A stretch of DNA of 64,000 nucleotides from contig CM056583.1 in the NCBI GenBank assembly GCA_029721435.1, forward strand, positions 56,418,120 to 56,482,119, written 5' to 3'. Position 1 is the first letter of the stretch; every line of letters starts with the position of its first letter. The translations under genes were made by a program, and so were the position numbers. The DNA is from Gymnothorax reevesii. Its lineage: Eukaryota; Chordata; Actinopteri; Anguilliformes; Muraenidae. The notes below the pieces were generated by a model that did no database searches, was not told where the DNA came from, and saw only the letters and a list, made by a program, of their open reading frames with translations. Positions 30,858-42,949 of the stretch are shown here, one piece after another.

Positions 30858-31679
30858 TCTGTCTAGTAACTGACTAGCCATTATGTGGGTGGGTTAGTAC
30901 AACTATGAAAAATTCGATTTAATGCAATTCCAGTTGGACTAAGATATTTACATGCATTTTAAAAGTTTGGTTTTAGTCGGACTAACGCAATAAATCAATT
31001 TTCTGTAATGTCATGTAAACTGATTATGGGGCTATGATGTCCAATTATGGGTGCTAAGACGATTAAATCTTAATTAAAAACATCAATCATAAGTAATATA
31101 GATGTGAATTTTAGGGACCAACCACTGAGTGCTTTTCAAGGCTGAAACCCAACACCTCGTAGTTGATAAACAATAACACTTTGAACTGCTCAAGTGGACA
31201 AGACCACAAGCAAGGAGTGATCACAGTATTCAAAACGGCTGAACTGTGGGCAAAAATGAAAAAAAAAACTGATCGCAACAGTTAATAAGCTATTGAATTC
31301 AATTGTAAGTGAAGTACCACTCAGAGTGTTGAAAGTTGTAGAGACAGTGACAGGCCTTGTATAAAGTAATGTCCATTTTATGCCCTAATTATAATGTTGA
31401 AAAAATTTACCCTCAGATGTGTACTTAAAGCTTTATACCTCAATCTCTCCTCACAATTATGAGGAAGCTATTTTTTTTGAAGAAAAAAGAAAATAAATCT
31501 AAAGTCAGTCCAGTTTGTAAACTGCCATATGGTGAAAGCTGTTTGGCATAAGGTAAAAGCTGTGTAACTTCCTATTAACTCTATTAACTCCCCCCCCCAA
31601 CCCCACCCTCCACTCAACAAAACTAAACGTGCAGTACTCGCTCACAAAAGACCGCCAGTCTGAGGCACGAAACTCCAGG

Positions 31680-32560
31680 GCTGAAAATGAGTCCCACTCC
31701 GGCTCTGGTTGAGAGTTTCCTTAGCTGTGTGTTTGGGACCATTGTCTTACTGAAATGTCCACCCTCATTTCATCTTCAGCACCCTGGTGGATGGCAACAG
31801 ATTCTTATGAAGAATGTCTCGGTGCATTTCTCCATTCGTCTTTTCTTTACTTATATGAAGTCTGCCAGTGCCATATGCTGAAAAGCAGCCACACACCAAG
31901 ATGTTCCTACCTCCAAACTTTACTGTTGGTATATGCTGTTTTGGGGGTGATCTGCAGAGCCGTTTGTCCTCCAAATATGGTGTGTGCTATGACATCCAAA
32001 GAGCTCGATTTTGGTCTCATCTGACCAGACTATGTTCTTCTAGTATTTCATAGGCTAATCAAAATGTTGTGCAGCAAACTTTAAACGAGTTTCAACATCC
32101 TTTTTCTTCAGCAATGGAGTCTTGTGCGGTGAGCATGCATAGAGGCCATGGCGGTTGAATGCATTGCTTACTGTTTTCCTTGAAACTACTGTAACTAGCA
32201 ATTCTAGGTCTTTCTGGAGCTCTCTGCGAGTGGTCCTTGGCTCTTGGACAGTTCTTCTGATTATTCTTTTGACTCCTCTGTCACAAATCTATATGGTGCA
32301 ATGATGTTCTTTCCACTTCCAGATTATAGCCATAGCAGTGCTCACTGTAACATTCAGAAGTTTAGAAATATGTCTGTTACCAATGCAATCAGTATGTTTT
32401 TCGACAATAAGGTTGCAAAGGTCTTGAGAGAGCTGTTTGCTTTTACTCATCATGAGATGCTTCTGTGACACCTTGGGAAGGAGACACCTTTTTATAGGCA
32501 ATCGATTAGGACTAAACCAGCGGATATGAATTTGCAATGATATTCACTACGTGCAACGTG
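31680..32560 (-). mobile_element. Tc1/mariner relic H
   Basis: Minus-strand transposase pieces: SKQLSQDLCNLIVEKHTD and STAMAIIWKWKEHHCTI (helix-turn-helix, 32289-32460), then [20 protein letters not shown] and [17 protein letters not shown] (31765-31974, the region before the second Asp). Terminal repeats were not located. Frames are broken. Confidence 0.7.
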
Positions 32561-32833
32561 GCAAGTTAATGCAGAACAGATGTTCTGGGATGGAGGTACA
32601 CCCGGGTAGAAACATGGCTCAAATGGTCGTTATAGTGGCAGCTGCATGATTAGAATGGCTGTAGAAGAAATTTAATTGCCTATTTATGACTGCAAATATT
32701 GATTATTTATTTATTATTTCTTAAAACTTCCTAAAAAAGGAGAAATTACACAGAAAAAAACATGTCAAAGGATTACAGATATAGCACAAAATAAAACCAA
32801 ATAATAAAGAGCAGGAAGATTAACATAGTAAAT

Positions 32834-33145
32834 TTAAAATACTCGGGCTAAAACCTCAGCCATGTTCCTCACATCAGAGGACTTCTTATTTAAGTCATCT
32901 GAGTGAAGGAGCATTCTCAGGGAATCCACCAAGGCGTCCCGTCCCCCTCTTGTCCCATTGGCATTGCGCTGGTGGAATCTCGCGCCTGTTTGGCCAAGAG
33001 CAACACCAGAGGGAGACAGGCAGATGCTGATCATGGAGTCCATGAGGGTGCGCGCCACACGGTAACTGTCACAGATACACTTGGCCGGAATTATAGAATG
33101 GAAATCACTTCCAATGAATTTTCCCTTAAAAATATGTCCATACAA
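32834..33145 (-). other. unassigned 103-codon open frame
   Basis: The minus-strand frame starts MYGHIFKGKFIGSDFHSIIP and ends DVRNMAEVLARVF. It has a mixed, protein-like composition with RVARTLMDSMISICLSPSG and RGGRDALVDSLRMLLHSDD, helical in appearance and without a low-complexity run. No family is recognised. A fragment of an inserted coding sequence, retrocopy or transposon gene is possible. Confidence 0.3.
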
Positions 33146-34694
33146 TGAGATTTTTTAATTGTCAATCATCACATCAGTGGGACTGACACCTAAAGCAGCT
33201 AACAATTTTGAATGCTGGGTGCGCTCTGGGAAAACCCAGAAGGCGCTTAATATGGTCACACTGAAATTAATTCATGGATGATATATCCTTGATATGCATT
33301 GGAAGACATTGACAGCCGATGGTAAGCACTGGGGACAGCATGCGGGTCTATATATGTATGTGTGTGTGTGTAGAACTACACACTTCAGTGAGGGCAAATA
33401 ATAGCCACATAATTAATTTGCATGCTATGATATCGCTCCAGAGTCTTGAGTCGCCATACTACGTAGCCGTTGTTGATTTGAGCTACTAATTATTCACGCA
33501 CGTACATACACGCCCACACATATCATTGAGTGAATATAGAGACTGGATAGCAAAAAGTTGAAGAAACCAATATAGTGTCCTGCGCACCACACCTCTCAAT
33601 TTCCCAACAAACTATAATGTGAAAATTCCTGTCATTATTTTAAGGTCCTGTCATTATTTTGTTATTAAAAGGGAAACTTCATTCATCACATTGATTTACG
33701 AACTTTAAGTAACATGTGACGCTCCACTTCATAGATTACCTCCCATGCTATAAGGCAAAGAGAACAAGATGGGGTGGAGAAAATAATGTTTTTTAGGAGA
33801 AAAAAAGTTCCCATGGGCACTGCCATTCTTACCAGACGTGATCACAAGTTGCTTATATGACGTCATCTGGGCGCTTCGCTGCAAATGGCGTTGTGGCGTC
33901 TTGCTATTAGTGTGTTGATTTACAGTGGGCAGTGTCTTTTTGTGTGGCAAAGTACTATCGTATCTTAGATGCGAACACCCCCAAGAATTATAATTTTTGC
34001 AAAATCCAATCGAAAGTTTCAAGACGAAGCTAGTGGCTTGCAAAATATTACCGGTGTTCTGACGATTTGTGCTGCCTTGTTACTCAGGCCGGTGGGCATT
34101 GAGTCTAAAAATGGGCTTTGTTTTGTTTTTTTTTTTAATTTTTATTTTCTGTGTCGTGATCTTCCTCAGGCTCGGTTACCAATGCAGCGCTCACGCAAAT
34201 TTTAGTTATGAGCACGAGGTGAAAAGCTCATTGGCTCGAGTAAAGGCTACCAGTAGCCTCTTGTCTAAAAATGCTACCTTAATGCAGGGCGATCGTTAAG
34301 ACTTAGTTTCGCTTTAATATTGCAATACAAATCAGCCTTTAGTAGCAACTTTGTTATTTGTTAGCTTATTATAACACATACAGATGTTATAATGAGTTGG
34401 ATAAGTTTTATTTAAAGGCATAGTGCCACATGCTGCTATTGTCTAATTTTTGTATTTTGAGGAAAAGCCAGTGTTTACATGCAATTGTTTGCCGAAGTCG
34501 GAAACGCACTGAAAAAACTATATTTTCAAGATTTTTCTTTTATATTTAAGATGCAAAGGAAGAAATAGAGCCCAAGATTGTAGGTTTGAGTGTACGCTGA
34601 ACTGCAAGGTAGCATACCTTCACAGGTGGCAGAAATTGACAGAACACCGGGTGCTTGGGGTGGAATGACCAGCAAGCTCGGCTTTGCAGCTGAC
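33146..34694. other. intergenic sequence, no family recognised
   Basis: A short (TG)n lies near 33357-33372. 33990-34300 includes a T-rich tract at 34123-34145. Short open frames on both strands show no domain. Confidence 0.35.
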
Positions 34695-34812
34695 TGGGGT
34701 GCGTTTCCCAAAAACATAAATGCTAACTTACTAGCTGGAATAATTGACTGAACAGACAAACTATGTAGGTTGGTAGCGTAGTTAGCCAATGTGCTTTAGG
34801 GAAATGCATCCC
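34695..34812. mobile_element. hairpin MITE, copy 3
   Basis: Ends GGGGTGCGTTTCCCAAAAAC and complement GGGATGCATTTCCCTAAAGC, related in structure to the copies at 30085 and 30384. It also carries GTAGTTAGC / GCTAACTTAC in inverted order. Confidence 0.6.
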
Positions 34813-34989
34813 ATGAGTACCCCACTTGTTGGGGTACTAGATAGACAGTTTATACCGTTTATATAAGTTTTTATGTGTTACAACTGGAGTAAGTCAGGGC
34901 CGTGCACCCACTGCGGCAAATTGCGTACACCTAGAGCTGGAGCCTACTTCGCCTGTTAAGGTAAACATGTCTCCACATACTATGCCCAC

Positions 34990-35390
34990 CCAGAAGCTCC
35001 TGATTCCAGTGCGTGTGGTGAATAGTAACTTATGCCTCCAAGTAGAAGCCCTGATTTGCTCCAGCGTGGCGGGAAACTTCATCTCCCACTAGTTGGTGTG
35101 AAGGCTCTGGTTCCCTGTGCACAAGCTCAACACCCCCATTAATGTGGCAGCAGTGGATGGCAAGCCTCTGGGGAATGGAAGCATCCTCTTCCAATCAGCA
35201 CCTATGTCCTTATGCTTCCAGAAGAGCCACAGGGAGGAGCTCCCATTGCTCATCCTCCCCATCTCTATCCACCCAATCATCCTGGGATTACCATAGCTAA
35301 AGAGACACAACCTCACCATCTCCTGGCTTCACTACCACATCTCATTCTGGTCCAGTTATAATTGGCAGCACTGAACACCCCCCCCATTAC
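34990..35390 (+). pseudogene. gypsy protease fragment
   Basis: It reads VEALICSSVAGNFIS at the place where gypsy proteases have LIDSGAAGNFIS, so the catalytic Asp-Ser-Gly is lost. Downstream AAVDGKPLGNG and PIIL-GLP blocks follow in order. Stops are present. Confidence 0.75.
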
Positions 35391-35889
35391 CTCCAAAGCA
35401 CTACACTATGACCAACCTCAAGATTCCCGGGGAGTACTGGCCCCTCAGGGAAGTCTTCAGCAAGTCAAAGGCCACAAAGCTCCCCCCTCATCATTTGTGG
35501 GACTGTGCAGCTATCCGGTTCCACCCCTCCACGAAGCCAGGCATACCCCCTATCGGTGGCAGAAACTCAAGCCATAAAGCAGTACGTCCAAGACGCACTC
35601 CAGCAAAGCTTCTTTTGGTCCTCCACTTCACCGACCTCAGTCAGCTTCTTCTTTGTTGAGAAAAAGCCGGAGACTTTGACCCTATATTGACTAACGAGGG
35701 TTGAATGAAGTCACTGTAAGGTATCGATACTCACTCCCCCTGGTCCCCTGTGCTTTAGAGCAACTCCAAGGTGCCAAGTTCTTCACTAAACTCAACCTCT
35801 GCAGTGCATAGAACCTGGTCCATATACGGAAAGGACACAAGTGGAAGACGGCCTTTAGCATCACCTATGGTTGAGTACTGCGAGTACTG

Positions 35890-36174
35890 CATGAGTACTG
35901 CGTGATGCCTTATGGGCTGGTCAACACCCAATCAGCATTCCAGTCCTTCATCAATTATGTGTTGAGGGACGTGCTCAGAAGATTTGTCATTGCCATTATA
36001 GATGATATCTTAATCTCCTCCCCTACACAGTCAGAATATATCCAATATGTGACGAAGGTGCTCAAGCGACTGTTGGAACACCAGCTTTACATCAAGGCAG
36101 AAAAATATGTCTACCATAGAACCACCATCTCCTTCCTGGGGTACCAAATACTCAAGGCAGCTTCCAGGCAGTAA
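35890..36174 (+). pseudogene. gypsy reverse transcriptase fragment
   Basis: It contains VMPYGLVNTQSAFQSFINYV and AIIDDILISSPTQSEY, the RT motif with the Asp pair kept (IIDD instead of YIDD), and FLGYQI. Upstream RT remnants (35505-35690) are out of frame and interrupted by stops. Confidence 0.85.
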
Positions 36175-36212
36175 ATTCCTCCCACTACCAGTTCCACACC
36201 ACCCATGATCAG

Positions 36213-36660
36213 CGGCAGTGGCAGTGGACTTTGTAACAGATTTACCCAAAACTGAAGGTAATACAGTAATACTGCTGACAGTTCATCGTTTCTCCAAATT
36301 CTGAAAATTCATTCTGTTTCCAAGCTTTCCCTCTGCCCTCCAGGTGGCTGAAACCCTCTTCGAGCAGATCCTCCTTAACTTCGACCTTCCGGAGGACATC
36401 ATTTTGGACCATGGGCCACAGTTCATGTCCCGGGTGTGGCGAGCCTTCTTTCAGAAGGTGGGAGCTTTGGTAAGCCTCACCTCAGAATTCCACCCAGAGA
36501 GGAATGGGCAGGTGGAAAGGACCATCCAGGATCTGAGGAGGTTCCTCTGGGCACACTGCCACTGTCAACAGTAAGATTGGCAAAGTTCCTGCCTTGGGCG
36601 GAGTATGCCCAAAACTCCTTCAAGACTAGGGGGGTACTGTCATGCCACGCCCTCCGCACT
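36213..36660 (+). pseudogene. gypsy integrase fragment
   Basis: It contains AVDFVTDLPKTEG (first Asp), IILDHGPQFMSRVWRAFF (second Asp) and SEFHPERNGQVERTIQDLRR (Glu). The catalytic residues are visible, but stops and frame changes, for example after RFSKF and in the CHCQQ region, break it. Confidence 0.85.
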
Positions 36661-36740
36661 CCACATTACCAGAGTTCTTAGAAACTAGCCACTCACCACT
36701 TTATTGTTTGAAACCGTGTTTAATTGTATCATTGTCTCAT

Positions 36741-37830
36741 TAAAGCTGCAGTTGGTAATTATGAGGAGATGGAGGACTCAGCATGAAAATGTGAAAAAAT
36801 CAAAACTTTCAGATCCCTCCCCCTCCCTCTCCACTGCACTCCAGCCCTAAGACCTTCCCCCGAAGGAAGTTGCCATGCACGCGAAGGCACGAGAGCGGTT
36901 ATGCGTGCAAATGTGGAGAAATTTCGCAATTTCATACTATGAAAATGGCCAAGTTGCCGAGGCTAGATATGACTGTTGTGAGCAGTCAACATTGCTAGCC
37001 AACAAATGAGCTGAAATGAATTATGTCGACATGAAAAGTGAATTACAGCAGTATGTATTCAGTAAAAACCCAGTACACGCTTATTTCAGTAAGTTACTTG
37101 TTGTTTTGAGCTCAGAAACTATCGTGAATCCTGCTGAATGGCCAGTAAACCATGTTTAACAGCAATTAGCTGTGAGAGCACAGAGACGTTACACATATTT
37201 ATGAGGACAACAAAACCGATAAGACTGCTAGGTCACTTCATAAAGATATTTTCTGCTACTTTCTAATGAAACAACGCCAGTAACGTTAGCCCTAACATCG
37301 AAAACAAGCTCAACTGCAACATCACAGTAACATCACATGCACTATGGAGTTCTGTAACAATTACAAGACACTGGCTATTCGAACAGTGACTGTGCTTGTA
37401 AGCGACGTTCACTCGCTTATTTGCAGAGTGAAAATGAATTGATGCCAGACAGGGCTGGGGTAAGTAGCAGCTGTGCATGTGAGCGACGCCAACTCGCTTA
37501 TTTGCAGAGGATTGCAGAGCAAAAATGAACCATCGAATAAAGCAGAGGTTTACCTGTCAAGCAGAAAAGTTGCCAACTCTGCATTGGTTTTTAATCCTTC
37601 CAGCTTGACTGAGCACAGGCATGATCTGAGGAGGAAGGGGGAGGAGGCTGTCCGCAGCGCGTGCATGTGCACTGTTTGATGGCTGTCGGACACCATCCTG
37701 GCTCTGATTGGTTCTTTTTGGTCGGTCCGAACGATTCTGCTAAATTGCAGATGGAGGATTTAAAGGAGCCTTTTTAAAATTACAGAGCACTAGTTTTATG
37801 TAATACTGTCTGTACACAACTGCAGCTACA
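36741..37830. mobile_element. non-autonomous DNA element X, copy A
   Basis: It starts TTAAAGCTGCAGTTGGTAAT and shares long stretches with copy B at 55672-57415, for example GCCGAGGCTAGA, CAGCAGTATGTATTCA and GAGCACTAGTTTTATGTAAT. The right inverted end is missing. No coding frame. Confidence 0.75.
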
Positions 37831-38245
37831 TAAACCTGAGCTTGCAAAGTCTTGTAAGCCTTTTGAGTGGCATATCGTATGTATATCTCTTTGTACTTTA
37901 TTCTACCAGACTTATGCTAGTCTAGTGATCTCATTGTCATAGTTTAAGGGAATTGCTGTTTCCCATTTTGTATTTTTGAATTCTTACTTTAAGTAGTAAA
38001 TATAAAATCCTTTGCCTCTGTATTTCAATCCAGTCACCATCGTTTCCAATTTTCTGTGCACTTACAAGCATGCACTGAAAAGACATTACAACCACATTAA
38101 GGCAGTTTCCTTCATTGCAAGCATTTTCTTTGCTGACACCCTCAATCAATGTTACTGACAAACTTACCCATTCCCATTTATATAGCTAGAGCAACTACAG
38201 ATAAGAGCTTTTTCCAAGGATACATTTGGGGGTTAATATCTGAAA
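37831..38245. other. intergenic, nothing recognised
   Basis: AT-rich unique-looking DNA. A 74-codon minus-strand frame shows no domain. Confidence 0.3.
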
Positions 38246-38314
38246 ATGCCATTCTCTAAGGTCTACACAACTCCTGTATGATACAGGAGTTGTGTAGACC
38301 TTAGAGAATGGCAT
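38246..38314. repeat. 69-bp near-perfect palindrome
   Basis: Two 34-base arms (38246-38279 and 38281-38314) are exact inverse complements with a single G between them. The outer sequence ATGCCATTCTCTAAGG returns as CCTTAGAGAATGGCAT. Confidence 0.95.
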
Positions 38315-38407
38315 GTACTGGCTGTATCCATAAAATGCAACTGAAATAGACCCATGAAATGCTACTGAATAGTGGCTAAGCATTCAGCTTTCAGTGAAAA
38401 ATTACTA

Positions 38408-38481
38408 TACGACTTATCCCCTAAAATTTCTCACTCATTTTAAATACGACTTATCCCCTCAAATTTCTCTCTCATTTTAAA
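38408..38481. repeat. two tandem copies of a 37-bp unit
   Basis: Each unit starts TACGACTTATCCCCT and ends CTCATTTTAAA. The copies differ at about two positions. Confidence 0.9.
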
Positions 38482-39258
38482 TGTTGAGTTCTATTCACAT
38501 AAAAAGCAACGTCATTTCATATGATAGACATTTGTTTTGGAATAATGACATCAATATTTCATTTGCCAACAATGTTCTAATACAGAACGAGCGACAATAT
38601 TGCCTTGCTGTATTAAACCTGCATTTAGATCTGAGGGTTTTACTCTGTCATTCTGAGCATGGTAAACCCTGTGAGATCACTTCTTGAATGAAAGAAAAAA
38701 ACAAAACAGTTAATGAGTCCAGACACTAGCGTCAGTTAAACTACCATAGCATTCATACTAGGTTAATTAGCAATGGGAATGAACAGCTTTAAAAGCAATA
38801 ATTATGATTACATTTTATACATGACAAGTAGAAAATAAGAAACATGCGGGCAGACTGGAAAGAAAAAAAGCCAAACACTACAACAGTAAAATGAACATAA
38901 ACTGTGCAAAAATGAAATAACAGGAATAAATACCATCCATATATTATATTTTACATCTTTTAAGAACAATTAAGTTGAAAGAGAAAAGACAACAATTTTT
39001 TTCCGCAATTCTGGTGTCTGAAAATGAAACTTTCGTTCCCAGAAAGCATGATGTGGGGAACTGTATGGGAGCGTGGGAAAGTAGTTATGCCAAGTTGGGA
39101 GGGTGGAGGAGGGTTGGTCAAGGTATGACGTTAATACAAGGGAAGGTATGAATGCATGAATTAGCTATTTTTTTACTTTCATTCCCAGTAAAATAATTTT
39201 GGAAATCAGTACAATTAGCGGGATTATTCACGGGAACACCATGACTAATGGCCTCTGT
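38482..39258. other. intergenic, nothing recognised
   Basis: AT-rich DNA. A short (AAAT)n begins at the right end, 39259-39284. No element or exon recognised. Confidence 0.3.
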
Positions 39259-39690
39259 AAAAATAAATAAATAAATAAAAATAAGACTTGCATCTGTCTA
39301 CCAATGAAAAACTGTGGGATGGCTATTCACTGTGGCCAACACATTAAAAACAGGAGTGATGTGCATGTTTTGCACTGTGATGCCCCTGCCCCCAGATGCA
39401 ATATACAGAATTGAAACTGTTTCAGAGTTAAAACGGTAGTGTTTTGGATTTATGTCACGGAGTCACGGAATTAAGGAAGTACGGACGGAGGGTATAACAG
39501 CATGTCCTCTGCTTTCACAGGGGACAGAAAGACTTGTCCAGTAAAACAGGACATTTTTGTGGTTAAATACTTTGTATATTTTATCTACCTAGAATTACTT
39601 TTGTTTAACAGAACTTGAGTGTTTTTATTAAAGGGCAAAAGAAAAAATTTGGAATGGCATAAGTACATTGTTTGGGAATTTTTGTACTTT
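39259..39690. repeat. local duplication, copy 1
   Basis: ACTTGCATCTGTCTACCAATG, AAACAGGACATTTTTGTGG and GAACTTGAGTGTTTTTATTA with AAGGGCAAAAGAAA reappear in the same order at 41198-42890, where a Tc1 splits the second copy. Confidence 0.65.
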
Positions 39691-41179
39691 ACTGGTAAGA
39701 GTCAGGTTCAATTCAAGGGGGAGAAAATGGTAATCTGTCCTCAGAGCACTGCAAGATGATCTAAAAAAATGACAAGACAGCACAAACACCACATAGTAAT
39801 AGAACCGTCGATCCAAGGGCTCTTAGTATTGCTGTACACCCAAGATACAAAATTATGTGATAATCATCCACGAAAAAGTAGATGCTTAATATGAAATACA
39901 GCCTCTAGTGATTGGTTCCTGTGGGGTGATTTGTCTCACCATGAAAAGAACAAACTCTGACACCGGCACCGGCGAATACTTCAGAGAGAAGAGTGCCAAG
40001 CATGAATGACCAGAGCAGTCAAATAATTCTGGTGTTTCATAGGGTATTGTATGTTTTAACGAGGGCTTAGGCTCACTGGACCGCGCAGTCTCCTAGTGTG
40101 GTCTGTATCATCCATCATTGATTTACTGCTGATGTGGCCCAGAGGCTTGTATTTCTGCTGAGGTACGGACCATTCCATCCATTTAACGGATTTCACTTGA
40201 TGGAGGGCAGTTAACTTCCCCCAGAGTAGAAGCATATGAGTCCCACAAAGGCTAAAGTTCCCCTGAAACCTATTATGGAGGTAATGACACTGTTCCACCT
40301 GCAAGTGTTTTCATTATGTTTCCTGACCCCTCCCATGAAAGTCTTGTATCATCTGTGGAACCTATCTAGTGTTACAAGCCCTCATTCAAAACTATTTGAG
40401 AGGGACTGTTTCACTTTCAAAAGCACCAGAATTATGTGGAGCCCTACCCTCATTAACAGTGGCTCATAAAATGTTTCAAGTCCAAATGGAATTTTATGAC
40501 TCCAAATTAGATCTGAGCAGAGTCAATGTCAGCATGTACACTGAGAGAAGAATATGATCTAAAACAAATGCACTGACAAACAATAAAAATTTGTGAATTG
40601 GTAGAAGAGTATGGTGAATTAATACACAATGTTCAGCAGGCTGAATAATTCCCATATAATTCCCATATAAAATACAGCAGGGGGAAATGACCGTGTTAAC
40701 ACTGTAGGCAGTGAAAGGAAGAGGACCATATAGATTTGTAAAGATTGTAAATGTTAAGATTATGGTAGATAATTTAATTATCATCAGGCCATGTGTAGGT
40801 AATGCACATGCAGTGTCTGTAAGTGAATCCAGCTTGGGCTACAGCCTATGACAAGTGCAAGAATCATGATCACTTACAGCTATATTTTATTTAAGACATA
40901 AAACGTCCAATAAATATTGTTCTACATGAGAAAACTATTGTTCATCTTTCCAGAAGTCATATTATTTTACAACCCCTATTCCCATAGAAGTTGGCACATC
41001 ATGGAAAACACAAAATCAAAAAGGATTTCTTTTGCAGAGTACATTGACTCTCTCCTACATAGAAAATGGTGCAACAACACATTATTTAATGTTCTAAATC
41101 AAATTTTATGGCTTATTGGAAATATACAATGGGATGGTCGCCACAAAGTGAATTGTGGGGTGGGGGGGGGGGGTCAACT
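39691..41179. other. intergenic, nothing recognised
   Basis: Short unrelated open frames only, and a G-run at 41160-41174. No family recognised. Confidence 0.3.
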
Positions 41180-41316
41180 GTTGCGAGAGTGTAAGGTAAA
41201 TACAAGACTTTGCATCTGTCTGCCAATGAGACACTGGGGCGGCTATACAATGTGTTGGACACATTTAAAAAAATAAAGATTTGTAAAGTGAAACAGATCA
41301 TTTTTGTGTTTACATA

Positions 41317-42774
41317 CAGTAGTGTGCAATGATGATTATATACACCACTTTCATTTAATATATTACTTATCAATAATTTCTTGTGAAAATGTGTTTAAAA
41401 ATACTATTTTAGGCTGCGATAACAAGAAAAAATCATTTCCTAAAGTATTTTGAGGTACAAATATAAGTGATAAACAAAAACACAGCACCAACTTTTTTTT
41501 TAACAATGGAAAGGTCTCCCAAATTCAATTTAATGAGTCTTGGATAGCCTGAATGCATGTTTGAAAGCTCATTCCATGATTACTGCCACGTAAATTTGTT
41601 TAAACTGGTTTGAGGCAACATTATCCAGCAAAATTAGCTCTGATGGTCTGTTCCACTATATTAGGTGACATGACCTTTGAGCTGTGTCACAGTGGCGAAC
41701 ACAATGGCACGATGGAATGAGCTATTGGACCTTGTTCATAGCTGCATGGCCTTACATGATGCTGAAGACGTTGAATAGTGCCATGGCACCATCAAGCCTT
41801 ACAAAGGGACTGGTTCGCTGAAAACTAGCAGCAATAGAAGTGAAAAAAATTGAACTTAAGTGCCTCTGATGTTTGTTATCTGTATATGACAAGTAATTGA
41901 TAGCATGACAACTCCGACATGCTATTAATGATGAAGGTATTGAGATCTTCTATTTCCAGTCCCCTATGTGAAAATGGTCCGATTTGTCGTGTTGCTGCCA
42001 AGGGCTGGCAATATCAAAAATAGACTCGATTTTACCAAGAAATTCAAGGGTTGGACACCAATAGACTGGGAACAAGTCCTTTGGATCGGTGAATCAAAAT
42101 TCAGTTTTCTAACCCAAAGGCAGGTCTTGTGATTGCCATAGAGTAGGAGAACGTTTCAATAATGACTATAACCACCTCAGTAAAACATGGAGGTGGTGAT
42201 ATTATGGTTTGGGGTTCAGTCTGTTTGAAAGGAGCAGGTGATTTTATAAAAATGGACAGAATCATGGATCAAACGAAATATTGCAGCAACCTTGTGAGAT
42301 ACATATTGCCACGTGGAAAGAGACTGATTGGTCAGGGATTTTATTTCAGCATGGCAATGACTCTAAACACATCTCTAAGTTGTGCAAGAATCATCTCAGT
42401 CGGTAATAAACATCTGGTGACATGAAAATTATGACTTGGTCCGCTCAAACTCGAGACCTTAATTTGATTGAGCAAATCTGCAGTAAATTCCAAAGAATTT
42501 CTTTGGAATAAACCTCAAACCATATGGTATGTTTGAGCAAGTGAGAATATTTCAAAAATTCGAAAACTATGCCTGAAAGATGTAATGCTGTATTCAAAGC
42601 AAAGAGTGGTCACACTAGATATTGACTTTTTCTCTCAAAAAGATATTATTTTTGATTTAACAATATATTGCTGTCTATATACTTAAGTATTAGATTAAAT
42701 AAATACTTGAATAGTACTTGGTTTCTGATTTATCTTCATTTTGTTGAGTGTATGATCATCACTGCACACTACTG
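41317..42774 (+). mobile_element. Tc1/mariner relic I
   Basis: Inverted ends CAGTAGTGTGCAATGATGAT and complement CAGTAGTGTGCAGTGATGAT, 1458 bp. TA precedes the left end. Confidence 0.85.
41900..42540 (+). pseudogene. Tc1 transposase pseudogene (relic I)
   Basis: Pieces in order: GWTPIDWEQVLWIGESKFSF (first catalytic region, Asp replaced by Gly), SVKHGGGDIMVWGSVCLKGA, SGKRLIG-like PRGKRLIGQGF, then a damaged QQDN region. Many stops. Confidence 0.75.
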
Positions 42775-42949
42775 TTCTTTGTATGTTTTATGTACCTACA
42801 GGTGCCTACGTTTAACAGGACTTGAGTTTTTTATTTAAGGGCAAAAGAAAGGATTTTGAATGGCATTTGTACATTTTTGGGAATTTTTGTAGTTAGTCCA
42901 GTCAAGCAAATGGTATTTTCTCCCATTCCTCAACTACGCAGGCCTTCAG

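Larger units (their letters stand above)
29820..31040. mobile_element. PIF/Harbinger-type relic
   Basis: The two ends carry similar inverted blocks around TTACATGCA(C/T) with GTC(C/G)GACTAA or GGACTGT motifs, and a transposase-like fragment lies between them (30510-30857). Hairpin MITEs at 30085-30215 and 30384-30500 interrupt it. Boundaries are approximate. Confidence 0.4.
34985..36740 (+). mobile_element. Ty3/gypsy LTR retrotransposon fragment
   Basis: Order on the plus strand: protease (34990-35310), reverse transcriptase (about 35400-36174), integrase (36213-36600), then a purine tract GACTAGGGGGG and a probable LTR start TGTCATGCC at 36638. RNase H and the first part of integrase are deleted. 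The LTR is cut off near 36740 by another repeat. Confidence 0.85.
41198..42890. repeat. local duplication, copy 2 (split by Tc1 relic I)
   Basis: Same orientation and order of matching blocks as 39259-39690. The match stops at 41316 and resumes at 42775, immediately outside the Tc1. Confidence 0.65.
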
